Below are positions 37,548 to 49,423 of a stretch of DNA of 64,000 nt, piece after piece (within the stretch, counting starts at the first letter, position 1; each line of letters opens with the position of its first letter). The stretch covers positions 4,784,599 to 4,848,598 of the forward strand of contig CAJSYZ010000004.1 in the NCBI GenBank assembly GCA_910574455.1. Direction: 5' to 3'. A program made the translations under genes and the position numbers. Source of the stretch: Trichaptum fuscoviolaceum (taxonomy: Eukaryota; Basidiomycota; Agaricomycetes; Hymenochaetales; Trichaptaceae). Below the pieces are notes generated by a model. It was not told the origin of the DNA, did not search any database, and worked only from the letters and a program-made list of their open reading frames with translations.

Positions 37548-39265
37548 TCACAAAACATTACCCACTACACCATCCTCAACATACTCAGGCGGAGGCTCGT
37601 CAATCCAGCCTAATTGCTGGAAGTATTCCTGCTGGGATTGCAGTCGCTCAACCTCCGCTTGAAGTGCCGCTATCTTATTTCGCATCCCAGCCTCACCATC
37701 CGAAGCTATGTCAGACACGGATCCTGTCGGCGCATTTGTTTGTTGGCTGCCATTTTCATCCGCTGTACTTTGAGACCGTAAGGTAGCGACTCGTTGCTGC
37801 ATTTCTTCAACTTGGCGAACAATGTCCGACTGACATGCTCTGGCCTTCTGAATTGCACCGTTATCAGCAGCAACGGCAGCACCGTTAATAACTGTCGATG
37901 TAGCGCGAGCGTCGCTTCCCTGTGGACCTGGCCCATCCACACTCTGCACTGCGACTGTAGAGGGGTTATAATTGTCGGTTCGCATTGCCGGACGTTTGGT
38001 GCTATCCCACTCTAATGATGTGGCGAGGTTGGATAGAATGGGGTCGGGGGTACGATTCTGGCCCGTCATGTAGGGAACCGGTGTCATCGTATCATCTTCT
38101 GAGGGTTCCTTTCCACTTCCGTCCAGCCTGGCATCTCTTCTCTTGCTTCTCCCCAGAGATAGCCGGATTCCACTGGAACTTCTTTTCCAACAGATGAAGG
38201 CCAACAGTGCCACTGCCCCTGCCGCTACGATGCCAACGATTGCACCAATGATTAGCCCAGTCTTTCTGGGAGCGGCTCCGGTCACTGTTGATCGAACTGT
38301 CGAGGGCGTACTTGACGAAGTCTCGGATGTGGTTGTTTCGGTCATTGAAGCTGTACTAGTGAGGTTAGAGCTGACAGTCCCTACAGATTGCTCGCTCATT
38401 CCTGAACTTGCTCCTGCACCAGACGAAACCGGTTCCGTCGTGAGTGTACTACTTGAACCTGCCTTGGACGTATTCCTTCCTTCCTCTGACGTACTTGACA
38501 TACTTTGAGATGTACTCGTTACTGAGTCCAACGTAGATGTTTCAGTCTTTGTCGTGGTGGTTGTGACAACCTGCTTCATTCTATACGATAAATTTGGCGT
38601 AAGCGAAAGATCCCAGTCACGGTACAAATCACAACGAAACATACGTATAAATTAGATAATCAAATAATACCAGGGACGCATTTTGGTCTCCAGTTGTCTG
38701 GATGAGTAGCTGATGTTGACCTTCGGGAATATTTGTATTGACAAGTCCCAGGATGTTGTACTCATAGTCTGTAGTCGCCTTCGGCTCATGTACAAACGTC
38801 CCAGCCGGCGCTCCATCCAATACGAATGACAAGTTTGTTAGGGTTGTGGCAAACTCAACGGTGTTCGCACAAATGAAGAACGCGTATACAGCAGTGCCTG
38901 GTAGAAGTTATCAATTCATGTTCGCATGAACAAAAAGCGTCGTGAGATGCCTCGCAAGACGCACCTGAGAAGCTGATCTCTATTGCTCTTTGATTTGGAT
39001 CACCAGGTCCGTGTGTTGCATCGTGCCACGTCCCTCCAAAGGCTTTCGAAGGGTCTGGTTTTGCCAAGCACCCAGTACACGTAGCGCCTTGCGCCCAATC
39101 TCCACTCGGTGTGTAAGTCGGCTGAACCCCTGTCAACTCATCACCCGCCTGATCGTCTATCGTAAAATTCGTCTGAGCACCAGCCGGTGTAATATATACA
39201 GAAAGAGGAAGCAAGGAAAGAAAGTAAGCAACCGTCCGACGATGCTTGCGCAAGTCGGAGCGCAT
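37548..39265 (-). CDS. Array member C: single-pass receptor-like membrane protein with PPxY tail
   Basis: Exons 38965-39265, 38645-38897 and 37548-38580 give 528 aa. A signal peptide (VAYFLSLLPLSVYITPAGA) leads to an ectodomain with CTGC and TWHDATH, then GTFVHEPKATTDYEYNI and FDYLIYT. The Ser/Thr linker is about 100 residues, longer than in A and B and likely heavily O-glycosylated. The TM helix (IIGAIVGIVAAGAVALLAFI) is followed by a coiled-coil (ALQAEVERLQSQ) and FQQLGWIDEPPPEY. The linker is the main length difference, which suits a cell-surface stalk. Confidence 0.85.
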
Positions 39266-39780
39266 AGCAATGGTAGGGATTGAAGGGGTAGAGCATCGTG
39301 TTCACTGCGATGGTGGACGTTGTTACGGTAAGAAAGAAGATCAGGTTCTTTCAGTCGAGAAGTCCGTGCCGCGCACTGTGCGCTGATCCGGCAATATCCG
39401 CGCAGTGCTCGGTCTGATAGAATACCTCGTCCGTCTATTTACCGCCTTATATGTATGTTAGAGCATCAGATCGACAACTTAAGTTCATACCGATGGGCCA
39501 CACTTTCCAATATGCAGGAAAAAAGTAAGAACCCATATCGCTGTGACATCAAGAAAAGCAATCATAAGTCTGTTGGACAAGTTGATTGACATCTTGCTCC
39601 CTTCCAAATGAGGCGTCTGCATATCGTAACAAATGTATTCAGGGACCTATAGAGTTAAAATACATTCTCTTACTTCGAAGTTCGTAATGTCACATCAAGC
39701 TGTCTGATTGATTGATGTATTTGTATGAGGAGCCCGACCAGCTCATCCCATTCAGTCAATGACATCTGAAAATAAGCGAG
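39266..39780. promoter_or_regulatory. Intergenic promoter region of array member C
   Basis: It lies between C and D on the same strand. No gene is present and no core motif is assigned. Confidence 0.4.
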
Positions 39781-40968
39781 TCACTGTGTGATTATGTCCA
39801 GTTCCCTCTGCTGTTGAAATTGTAAGGCAGAGATCTGGGCTCGCAGCTCGTTAAGCTGTTCCTTCACTTGAGGATCAACGAGTACTACAGGGCTAGTATT
39901 TGAGGCATTGCCTCCTGTGGCATTTAAGTTTGTGATACGCAAGCGAAGAGCTTCGATCCTCCTTTGGATTTCCTCCATCCGAAGCCGCGCCCTTTTCTCT
40001 GAATAAGGTAAGGCAGGAACATTTGCGTTTCCGATGGCCTCCACGATGACGTCTGGAGCCGCTGTGGGAATATTTGAATCCCTGAAAGCTTTCCTGGGTT
40101 CATGCCGAGTTCTTCGCCACCGAAGGTAGAGAAACAAAATGAACAATCCGACGAGTAAAACGAGTCCGCCCAAGAGGCCGCCAACAACCGCTCCAGTCTT
40201 TTTCTGTTTCGATGAGGATGTTAGTCCCGTAGGGGCCGATGCCTGGGGCTGAGGTTTCCCTGTTGGAATTGATAGAGTCGGTAATGGTAGTGAGGATGCA
40301 AATGTATTGTTTGGGGGTTCGGCCGTATCAAATCTAAGAAGAGAAGCATTAGCCTTCATCCATGACTAGTTCGGGAAGTGGAGGACGTACGTATATATCA
40401 AGTAGTCAAAAAGCATCAAAGATAAATCTCCGGCTGTAGATATGGCGAGTTCATGGAATGTATTTTCCAAAGTCGTGTTGGAATAGCCAAGCACATTGTA
40501 ATCGAAATCGGGATTCGGGCCCGGTTCATGCACAAATGTTCCTACTTGATTTCCATCGATGGTGAACGTCAGATTCATTAAGGTTATGTACGAGAAGTTG
40601 TTTGCTGTGATGAAAAACACGTAGACAGATGTCCCTATCAATTAGATAAGTTTAGAGAACTGCGAGACATTTTAACGGTGCTGTAGCATACCACCGAATA
40701 TTGTTTGAACAATTTTTTGGTCGACATGTCCTTGTCCATGAGTAGCATCATGCCATGTGCCATCAAACGCCAGAGATGCATTGGGTTTTGCTAAGCATCC
40801 TTTGCAACCTCCTGTTGACCAGTCACCGGTGGGTAAGTAAGTAGGCATTGTACCTGATAGCTCGTCGCCTTTCGTATCATCGACAGTAACATTCTTCAGT
40901 ATCGCCAAAGATTGTTCGGAAAATGCACAGATATGAAGAAAATATATTAGACCAATGATGAAAGTCAT
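39781..40968 (-). CDS. Array member D: divergent single-pass membrane paralogue without PPxY
   Basis: Exons 40692-40968, 40391-40634 and 39781-40333 give 357 aa with the same intron phases as A-C; exon 2 is 244 bp. A signal peptide (FIIGLIYFLHICAFSEQSLA) precedes an ectodomain with CKGC, TWHDATH, GTFVHEPGP and FDYLIYT. The linker is short and Pro-rich. The TM helix (VVGGLLGGLVLLVGLFILFL) is followed by a basic RWRRTRHE and a short coiled-coil tail (MEEIQRRIEALRLRI) that ends at LDIITQ. It therefore lacks the FQQLGW...PPxY end of A-C, so its internal signalling or turnover should differ. Confidence 0.83.
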
Positions 40969-42134
40969 CTGAGTTATGGTACTAGCTTGAGAGATGCATA
41001 AGCTTTAAGATGCGATAAGATGGTGAAGTTGAATGAATACCTCAGCATGCAGGGAGTTTATAAAGACCGCAGGGTACGATGAAATCAGCGCCGGTGGAGC
41101 ATTGGTTGACACTGGCAAGGTCGAGCCGCGAGGGCGTATTGATTTTTTGATATCATTTTATACTATAAGGGAAGGTGAAATGATAAAATCAGCTTTGTAT
41201 TTGAATTGTGTTGGTCCAATACCTTGTTGGAAGTATGAAAGATGTGGTTCCAGAGACGAAGTCTGATACCAATGATGTACATCTCGTATCAAAAGGTTGA
41301 GTTAGCAAAACATCTCTAAGCTACCGAATCATACGATAGAGATAGTAGAAGCATAATGGAAAGGCGTTGTAGTGAGATCACCATTCCCATACCTTCTTTG
41401 ATGATGACTACAAGAGCTTGCGCCGTCGACGTCGAATGTCTGCATCATGATGAAGTTGATCCGACAATGTTTGTAATCTTATAGATCCGGTATTAGCGTC
41501 TTCATGAGTCCTGATGGGTTACGTCTTTGGAGTCCCGAAGTGTAACATCGCAATATACATAATACTCCTCAGGACCGAGGCAACTCGTCGTCCAAAGCTC
41601 AAAGCTGAAAGCCGATTGGTACTGCCAGGATTGAGCGATGACCACGCAAAAGAAGAACGAGAGCCCTCTTATAATATAAGGAGACTAGCAAGCATCATCG
41701 ATAGAAAGATGGGAGGTAGGAGGTTGAGCGAATATCTCCAGCAATTTCCGCGCAAACGCAGCCAAGAATTAGACGTGTCTCTAAGGCGACGGCCATCCTC
41801 CAATACCGAACATACATATATACCGGATAGTCAATGATAAGGTCGCACCTACTGGGTTTAGTCCGCTGATATTAATTCATACTAGACTTGGTTGCACTCT
41901 CAGAAATTAGTAATGTAGGCGAGAAAGATTCAGACCATCCATAGGTTTTCAGGTTGAAATCCGCGAGCATTACACTCAGAGTGTGATGCTGAAACTCCCA
42001 TGTCAGACAAGCTCAATATAAAAGCTTAGTGGAACTTACGATAAGAACTCTCAACTTGAGTGTAGGATTATAAAACTGGCCGCCATAGCTGATTAGCTGG
42101 TTGCGCTGTTCTATACCGAGGAGGAGAATCTGAC
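40969..42134. other. Gene-free stretch upstream of member D
   Basis: It should contain the promoter of D. Open frames on plus (41514-41837) and minus show no recognisable domain. Confidence 0.4.
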
Positions 42135-42908
42135 TCAACTACTCCTTTCTACTTCTCTTGATGACGTTGCACCCGATCGACTTGCGCCTTGTCGGTGGTG
42201 ATCTTTTCCGGTCCGCAGGATACACCTGCTCGTACGCTGATTGAAAGAGGAATCGTAGCAACACCATGTTTCACGGCTTCCATGAGTCGATGCGAATCCA
42301 TACATTTCCTCGTAGTCGCAACGAGTTGCTTCGGCCTTGGAGGTATAGGGCTCGGTGGATATATAGGGATTGATTCGATCTTTCTCTCGGACGTTCCGCT
42401 TTCGGTGGTAAATGTAACATGCGAGGGTAACGGAGAATATCAGAAAGACTATTTACCCGACAACGCTACCGGCGTCTATATCGAAATCCAGGAGAGTGAG
42501 GGAAATGAATTTCGCTTTGTTAGGGATGATAATGTAGGCATAGGCGGCCACTCCTAGAACAAGATATTATTATATTATAAGATGCCTTATGTTCAACTTA
42601 AGATAATTAACTAGCGTACCAGTGAAATAGACTTGGATGGACTTCAGTAGAGGGTGGTTTTTAAAGCTGAAGGTTGCGTCGTGCCACGTATTATCCAGCA
42701 CCATGGACGAGTCTGACTTCCCCCAGCAGCTACTGCAAGTGGCTCCTCGGGCCCAGGCGCCATCCGGTAGACAGAAGGGTTGCGCGCTGGTGAACTGGTC
42801 TCCGTGTTCATCGTCGATAGTAACGTTACGGAGCAAGGCGAGGCTTTCGATAGCGCATGAAAAGCTGAGAGAAACTACCAAGACGATTTGCGAGAAACAG
42901 CTCGTCAA
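42135..42908 (-). pseudogene. Array member E: decayed relic of the receptor-like family
   Basis: An N-terminal exon (42608-42908) has a hydrophobic leader (FSQIVLVVSLSFSCAIESLA) and the family ectodomain start, with CSSC and TWHDATF (the final His is replaced). The frame has no ATG near its start. A phase-1 intron leads to a second exon that begins GVAAYAYIIIPNKAKFISLT and then jumps, in the same frame, straight to a TM-like segment. A TAA stop interrupts it just before IVFLIFSVTLACYIYHRKRN. The second half of the ectodomain and the linker are missing. An in-frame deletion, a lost start and a nonsense codon all point to a pseudogene. Confidence 0.7.
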
Positions 42909-43607
42909 CTTTCTCCAAAAAAGATCCTTGTTGTTTGAATCTTTACACGAGTAGGTCGCTGGAACGTCCGCATGATCGCAAAGAGAGACGGGTCATTTAA
43001 TGAAGCGAGTCTTAGTATCTCAGACATCGACATCTGTGGATTTCGCCACAAGGTTGGCAGTGACTGTCATATATTAGCGCTGGCAAACATCCTGCTTCAA
43101 TGTACGATATTATATTCTCGCACCTCAGCAAACATACAGATTTCTCTTCTGGTGTTGTGAATCTCTCAAATGCGCTAGAAGCTCGACGTATTGCATCAGT
43201 GCGAGAGAGCTATTTACGACAGGTCGCATCGTTTGTTTGATAGACACATGTGACTCAGAGCCTAGAAAAACGGAGCTTAAGTAGCTGCTTTCATCTCAGT
43301 TACCAAGATTAGTAGAAGAAAGGAAGGGGAAGCAGGAAAAGATCTGAGGTGAGTGGCAAACCTCAGGCTGTAGCCGCTGCCAGTGTACAAACATGAGACA
43401 AACATGAAGCGGAGTTTATACGTTCCGTGAAAACAATAAAAATCATTTACTTGTCAAGCTTAGTACACAAGAAGCAGGTGGCGGAAAAGCAATGTTCGTT
43501 TGAAGGAGTATAAAGAGCGATAGTAAAATAGATAATGTGTTGTACACAAAGCGAAGCAGTGGTAGTTCTAACCATAAATTCTATGATAGTTATGTAATAT
43601 ATGTTAC
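42909..43607. other. Intergenic region
   Basis: No supported gene. Low-complexity A-rich tracts near 43430-43610 probably belong to the 3' end of the glycosyltransferase gene. Confidence 0.4.
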
Positions 43608-45467
43608 TTAGAAGTCGTCAGAGGTATCCGGTTCAAGCGTTAGTCTCTTCTGCACAAGGCGTGCGACGACGGCGCCGTCGAGGGGGATGTCATTCCCTTG
43701 GAATCCCTCGGGATAGTCGGGGAATTGTGGGACGTTTGGTCGAGTAAAGGTACTAAGCATAAGGGCAGCGATCAGACATAGTAATGCAAATAGAATAGTG
43801 TACTGACATATTGTCCCAGACGGAATAGTGAACCATGCCGAGAGCACGCGTTGTGTACTCATAGTCAAAGGCCATGCCCTTCGGATAGAAAAACTCGATG
43901 ACGGTCGACCGAGGTGTAGGTTTCATCCAGACGAGAGATGTCAGACCATTACCGTGCACACCCATCATGATCTACAATAATAAATTATCAACACCGGTAT
44001 CAATATGAGGTTAGATGGGCTTACAGTCGTACGACCAGCCAGCTGAAGCTGCTCTGCCCTAGTGAGTTTGTCCATAGCGACAATGTTCACCTCATACCCG
44101 TAACGGTCTCTAAGCTTGTACAACTCCTCCACCAGCTTCTCATGGTCTGCTTGCCGCAGCATGCGGCGTCCCCAGCCCTGCCGCGAGATATACGTGATCA
44201 CAAACTTCTGGTTATCCGCCGCCATCCCTGGGTCCGGGCCTACGATCCATTCCGACGCGAGACCGCTAAACTCGAGAACGCTTCTCCGCAGGGGTGCCCA
44301 CCAGTTCGGTGATCCACGCAGGTCAAAGGCGTTCGACGCTGTGCGCCACGTCGCCTTGAACGGGTCGCCCTCGCCCGCAGACGCGCGGTCCGCGATGATG
44401 ACGCGGTCGAACACGAAGGGAACCTCCATCGACGCGCGGTCGTCCCAGTCCTCCGAGAACTCCATGCTGATTCCCGGGAACGCACCACGAGTGACCCACT
44501 GGTTCATCGCCGCGTAGTCCCGCCACTTTTGTGCGTTTACGTGGCGGAAGAGCCACCGTCGGATTGGCGGCAACGTCGTATGTCCGTCGGGGGTGATGAA
44601 GGGGTCAAGTGTGCTGTAGGTGCGCCACAATCCAAAGAGAAGCTCGGCGGTCCAGTGGTAATAATGGGCGATGAACTGGACGGGGTCTGTGTTCAAGATA
44701 TTGGCACCATCGTAGCGCGTTGCACTTCGCGTTGTCGAACCGAATAATTCTTGAGCTTTGGCAGGGGAAACTACCTGGATATCCTTATCTGAAGGTACTC
44801 GTTTCGCCCGCTCGATGGGGCCGTTGAAGATGGGATAACCAGAAGACGTTATTAGCCGTAGGTTCGGGATAGTTTCTGGTTTAGATGTGACGATAAGTAG
44901 TGTTCCGTTCATAACATATAGGTTGTCGATGATATTCCATCCTATGGATATGATAGATTAGTACTCGTGAGACGTGCGCGACAGAGCCAAGAAGCAGAAT
45001 ATAAAGCGAACTCTCGGCCGTTGATCGTACTGCTATAGTCAGATTATTATCATGACGACCAGAGTGTTGCAGAACCTTTGAATGCTTTCGCAAATGCAAG
45101 CCGTCGGCGAGGCATCAATTCAAGGCCACGACTAACATTCCTATACTCTAATCGGACCTTCTCCAACATCCAACGCTTGTGTTATAGTATTCTGAAGTTC
45201 AGCAGAGCAGATGTCAGGTAACTCACCTGGCACATGAGCAACAATCTTTGTCTCTGGTATAGAATCTTTCCATGATAGCTTTTGTTCTGGATACGTTCCA
45301 AGAGACGTCGTTTCCACCACTCTCTGCTGTTTCCTCTCCAACGATGAGGTATAAGCTTCCGTCGTAACGAGAAACTGACTCTGTGTGATGAAAAACAGAG
45401 CACAAAGAAGGCCTGCGAGCAAGACGAGCTCCCGTCGAGTTGGGACGAACGGCTGAGGCGCCTTCAT
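43608..45467 (-). CDS. GT61-family glycosyltransferase, type II membrane protein
   Basis: The ATG at 45465-45467 opens an exon with an N-terminal anchor (LVLLAGLLCALFFI) after a short basic cytosolic tail. It joins through an intron of about 285 nt to the exon starting GWNIIDNLYVMNGTLLIVTS (to about 44943), then to exons at 43907-43969 and 43608-43744. The catalytic region has HYYHWTAELLFGLWR and the family signature MGVHGNGLTSLVWMKP, followed by STVIEFFYPKG. GT61 (PF04577) enzymes include plant and fungal xylosyltransferases and EOGT; here a Golgi glycan-modifying role is likely but donor and acceptor are unknown. It starts 222 bp from the divergent dynactin p25 gene. The long first intron is unusual for this locus. 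Confidence 0.85.
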
Positions 45468-45689
45468 CGTGGCAGCCGACGTCAAGGACGGTGGTGGTAA
45501 GACAAGAAGTGATAGTCGATGAACAAGAGAAGAAAAACAGATGTTGAATGATGTTTGATAGAAGATAATGCGGAGGCGAACGCCGTCTGCGGACTTCAAG
45601 CACGCGCCCCGGCAAATGACACACTTCCATAGAATTTCCACTTCTGCTTTCACACCGACCACCATCTTGACAGCTGTCTCGAGCATGCA

Positions 45690-46495
45690 ATGAGTCTGCA
45701 GCCGCCAATATACTACATAAAGTCAGAATACATCGAAACTGTGAGCAGTCTTAAGATCTTTGCGCTCAAGTCAAAGTAACTTGCTCGGCAGGATACAGGG
45801 AACAAAGTTTCCCGCCGCGCAACGATCGCTGGCCCACAGAACATCATACTTGGCGGAAAGACCATAATATCCAGCGGTGCAATCATTCGTGGGGACCTGA
45901 GACGCACAGGGCCAGGTCATGCGGTCGTTATCTCGCTCGGGCGGTACTGCCTTGTTGGAGAAGGTTGTGTGGTCAGGTCCGTGCGCCCTCTTCTTCGAAC
46001 CTTTATCATACTGATATACAGCGGCTCTAACATAGGCCACCTTACAAAACCTACCGAGGCAACCTTAATTACTATCCTATGAAAATCGGTGACCATGTCC
46101 ACATAGGCGCGAACTCCGTGGTCGAGGCGGCCACCATAGGGAGCCACGTTGAGATCGGAAAGAACTGTGTCATTGTGAGCATTACAGCAGTCAACTGCAA
46201 TCGCTCTCTCTCACGTCAATGTCAATGCGCTGCAGGGAAAGTTCTGTATCATCAAGGATTGCGCAAAGATAGCGGACAACTCGGTACTTCTTCCCAACAG
46301 TGTCGTACCAGCTTTAGCGCACTTCGCTGGGCACCCAGGCATGGGCTTTCTGATCTATGCTGCTCTGATCGCCTCTCACAGCTCCACTTTTTTGCAGGCC
46401 AATTCATCGAAGACCTCCCCGAGTCAACGCAGGAAGTCGTCGAAGCCTATACAAAGCAGTTCTACAACCGCTTCCAGGCCCTTGAGGAGAATTGA
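45690..46495 (+). CDS. Dynactin subunit 5 (p25), left-handed beta-helix protein
   Basis: The ATG at 45690-45692 opens exon 1 (to 45740), which joins in frame to exons from 45792. It reads IYYIKSEYIETDTGNKVSRR, then hexapeptide-repeat turns (NIILGGKTIISSGAIIRGDL, KIGDHVHIGANSVVEAATIG) and ends FIEDLPESTQEVVEAYTKQF. This is the order found in DCTN5/p25, the pointed-end subunit of dynactin, which helps load dynein onto early endosomes in fungi. The last intron (about 46352-46400) starts with GC, not GT, after CACCCAG; only this GC-AG join keeps the frame (GHPG to QFIEDL). The gene looks complete and short, as expected for p25. Confidence 0.88.
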
Positions 46496-46936
46496 TGTCC
46501 TAGGAGTCCTTTCCCGCACTATACCCTTGCACTAATTATACCTTTTCAAGTGTTCAATTTTTGTAGAAATATATGTATCCGATCATGTTGGAAGTACTTG
46601 AGTTGGCAGGACTCGAACTGAGTAGTCCCACGACTCGTGCTTCCGCTTGTCGGATTCGTTCACGACGACAAGGTCGAGTCAACACACAATGAAGACCGCG
46701 AGTACTTTGCAACCCTCTCCTTTTTGGTGCTCAAAACGATCTCAAAGGTTGCTGGCAGTGCCTGGGTGAAATGCTAGGCTTGACTTATCGCCCCCTCGGC
46801 AGACTTGGTCACCTTAGATCAAGTATCATTCCAGTGCCCTGAGGCGGCCGCAAGAACCTATCGATCCATTGTTCACTACAGCTTCTTATATGTCAATGCA
46901 ACCGAAGGGCAGCTCTTTTTCGATTACAACATGATA
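46496..46936. other. Convergent intergenic region
   Basis: It lies between the stop of dynactin p25 and the end of the DUF6533 gene. A GTTCGAGTC-like B-box occurs near 46607 on minus, but no tRNA fold can be made. Nothing else is supported. Confidence 0.45.
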
Positions 46937-49181
46937 TCATTCGTAGCTACAAATATCAGTTACAACACGAGAACTCGAGCCAGCAATAACATTTGTACCG
47001 ACTGCGACATTCCAGTCGGAGATGACTATAGAGCTACCTCGTGATTTTGCATATTCTTCCTTCAAGTTCAATACCAGCCTTTGTCCAGAAAGACTTCCGA
47101 TCGTATATGCATATATAATTGCTGCATTGGCGACCAGGTTACTTTCAAACTGTGTGTCAGACGGGTTGTAATGTAATTGTAGAGGGTCTTTCTCACTCCT
47201 CTATGAACCACGTATATCCGCAAATTATAGATTGCGAGAGAACTCTGCGAGAGTCGTTAGAAAAAGGTGGGTGTAGAAGTCTTTGCTCACTCACATGGCG
47301 AACAATAGGCTAGAATCTCGGAAGAGAAGCTTCGTAAGGCCTGTACATGTGAAACGGTTGAGGCAAACGTGATCATAGGCCTTGTAAGCTGCGAGTACAG
47401 TAGATTATTTCATAATGTATGATGTCCGTCCCCGGGTCACCTTATACATTATGAGATATTATGCAAGAGGGTATATAGCACGTGATCTACAGCCGTGGGA
47501 CTTTATATACAACACAACTTCTTGCCCAGATTTGATGCATAAAATGATATATAAGTCTATATAAATGCGCCTATTTTGATATCTACAGGCTTAAGTGAAG
47601 TTATCAACAACAGAAGTAAGCCTTAGATGCAAATATGTCGGAACTTCAAAAAATAATGGCAAGCCCCAAAAATGCCAGATTAGACTTTACAACATATAGT
47701 TTTTATTAAGTGCATCATAAATAGCCAAAGCTAACTTAATTTTGCTGGAATTGGGTGCTTCGGGGTCATTATGCATCGCAAAAGCTTGCCACACCTACCA
47801 TATTTGGTAAGAATCTGGTGTATAAATGCCCATTTTGGCTATGCATTATACAAAAGGAGATTTTTTGTATAATTTGGCTGGGACGGAGTCGGTTCCCAGC
47901 CTTTCTCATACATTATGAGGTATTATACATTATGGTACCATGCATTATGAAATAGTCTACTGTATGAACAGAAAGCCTTCGTGTGCGGCGATTGGTATCC
48001 AAAATGCCGCCCGGAACTTAGGATAGTCAACGATGATACAAATACGTTGTGCGGGGTAAACAAGGTAAGAATAGACGATTTCTAAAATGGACAATGAATA
48101 AGAGTTTTCAGACGCCGGAAGCGATAGTGATGTACCTCTCTCCTGACTCATCACGACCGCTGCTATAGTCAACATGGTGCCATGCGCGACCACAAACCCA
48201 GCGATAAGAATAAGTCGTATCTTGCGGGAACGACCATACCAAGCGTACATACGAAGCTGTAGTAATGCTATACGGCATAAAAGTTAGCAATGAATAGCTA
48301 GTGCTACTTTCAGGATGAGAGAATTCCACTGAAAAACTGAAACAGATCTTGTGCTTACGCACCATCCATTAGAGCAAGAAGTAAAATCCCCGTGACCCAG
48401 TGCCCAATTATCCACGTCGCGCCTTGATGACAGTCAAATTCGATAAGTAAATTTTGGTGTGTTCGCTTACATCTGTGGTAGATCAAATACGAAGATGGTC
48501 AAACCTCAGTCACAAGAGAGGAATAATAACAACTAACAACTGGGATATCATGAGATTTCGTTAATAGTGTATTATAGTGGCAGACTCACATCGTGTGATG
48601 GATCAGGTATAAGGTTTCCTGTAGTTAAAAACGAGTCCATGATAATTACTATTTCGTTCTGTTGTCGGTAGATAGGGTAATGCATACCAACTGCTAGAAA
48701 GCTAGTAGGACCAAGAGTTTCAGGACTCGGGAAAAGATGAAACGAGACCGCGACCAATTGGAGACTAACGTTATGGCAACAAGAGCAAAATACCTGAGCT
48801 AAAGGAAGGTTAGGCGAGTAATCATGATGCAACTGCGAGACTCACAATCATAAACAGAGCCGTCCCTATACCCCATGGGCCTTTCTTCACAAGACAAGTA
48901 TCAACTTTTGCGATAATTCCACGTCTCAGCAACCTACCCATGCGACGTTGACTTCTCTATCCATCGTGGTAACTGCGACACTCGGTATATGGTGGGGCTG
49001 TAGATATGTGAGATTATGCTCACTGTAGTCGTATACGATGAGGGACGCGCTTGACACTACAACATTGGAAGAAATCGTTTAATTCATGACAATAGTGATG
49101 TTTCAACTTACCAACTGCATAGTCCATACCATGCATTGACTGCAAGACATTTCTCCGCTTAGTATCTTCTGTCGTAGACAT
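46937..49181 (-). pseudogene. DUF6533 integral membrane protein gene interrupted by a MITE
   Basis: The ATG at 49179-49181 opens an exon joined in frame through short introns to the DUF6533 signature (SLIVYDYITTMDREVNVAW, then KGPWGIGTALFMI). RYFALVAITLVSNW, GATWIIGHWVTGILLLALMD and LRMYAWYGRSRKIRLILIAG follow. The exon with AAFWIPIAAHEGFLFI then runs into a 565-bp MITE (47398-47962), which brings an immediate TAG. On the far side the same exon resumes with LAAYKAYDHV ... KLLFRDSSLLFAM and later RLVLNLKEEY. So the gene is otherwise intact and is broken only by the insertion. Family function is unknown; helix count and layout suggest a seven-helix membrane protein. Confidence 0.8.
47398..47962. 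mobile_element. 565-bp MITE, Tc1/mariner-pogo type, TA target duplication
   Basis: Terminal inverted repeats start CAGTAGATTATTTCATAATG at the left and, reverse-complemented, CAGTAGACTATTTCATAATG at the right (one difference in 20; a second at position 21). TA dinucleotides flank both ends (47396-47397 and 47963-47964). The interior is AT-rich and non-coding. The exact borders are proven by the host frame: removing the element plus one TA restores FLFILAAYKAYDHV, which matches the paralogue at 26.1 kb (FLFFLVAYKAYEHI). CAGT ends and a TA target fit pogo/Tc1-mariner elements, so a transposase would have to act in trans. Confidence 0.88.
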
Positions 49182-49423
49182 ATGTTTTGGATTTCGTGGA
49201 GGTGCCGTGTCAACGAGCAAGCAGCACGTAAGTTTATATATCGTCGTAAGTTTATATATCGTCAACTTTAGCGTTTGTGATGAACAAAGAGCAATACCCG
49301 GTTCTGGGCACATTCCTAGTAGCTATAGCTCCTGATCCAGGGCATCCACCGCTCGTCCAGCATCATATCTGAGGATGCATCAAGTGTTGCAGACTCCATC
49401 AAGTTCTCCACTGCATGAGAGGT

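Noticed and set aside
32190..39265. CRISPR-like or direct-repeat array in the 32-39 kb region
   Set aside because: The repetition is between whole paralogous genes, not short spaced repeats.
43608..46495. Glycosyltransferase and p25 as a bacterial-like capsule cluster
   Set aside because: Both are intron-rich eukaryotic genes; hexapeptide repeats in p25 are a dynactin feature, not an acetyltransferase of a capsule operon.
46590..46720. Possible tRNA on minus with a GTTCGAGTC B-box
   Set aside because: The T-stem would have only one or two pairs and no cloverleaf can be built.
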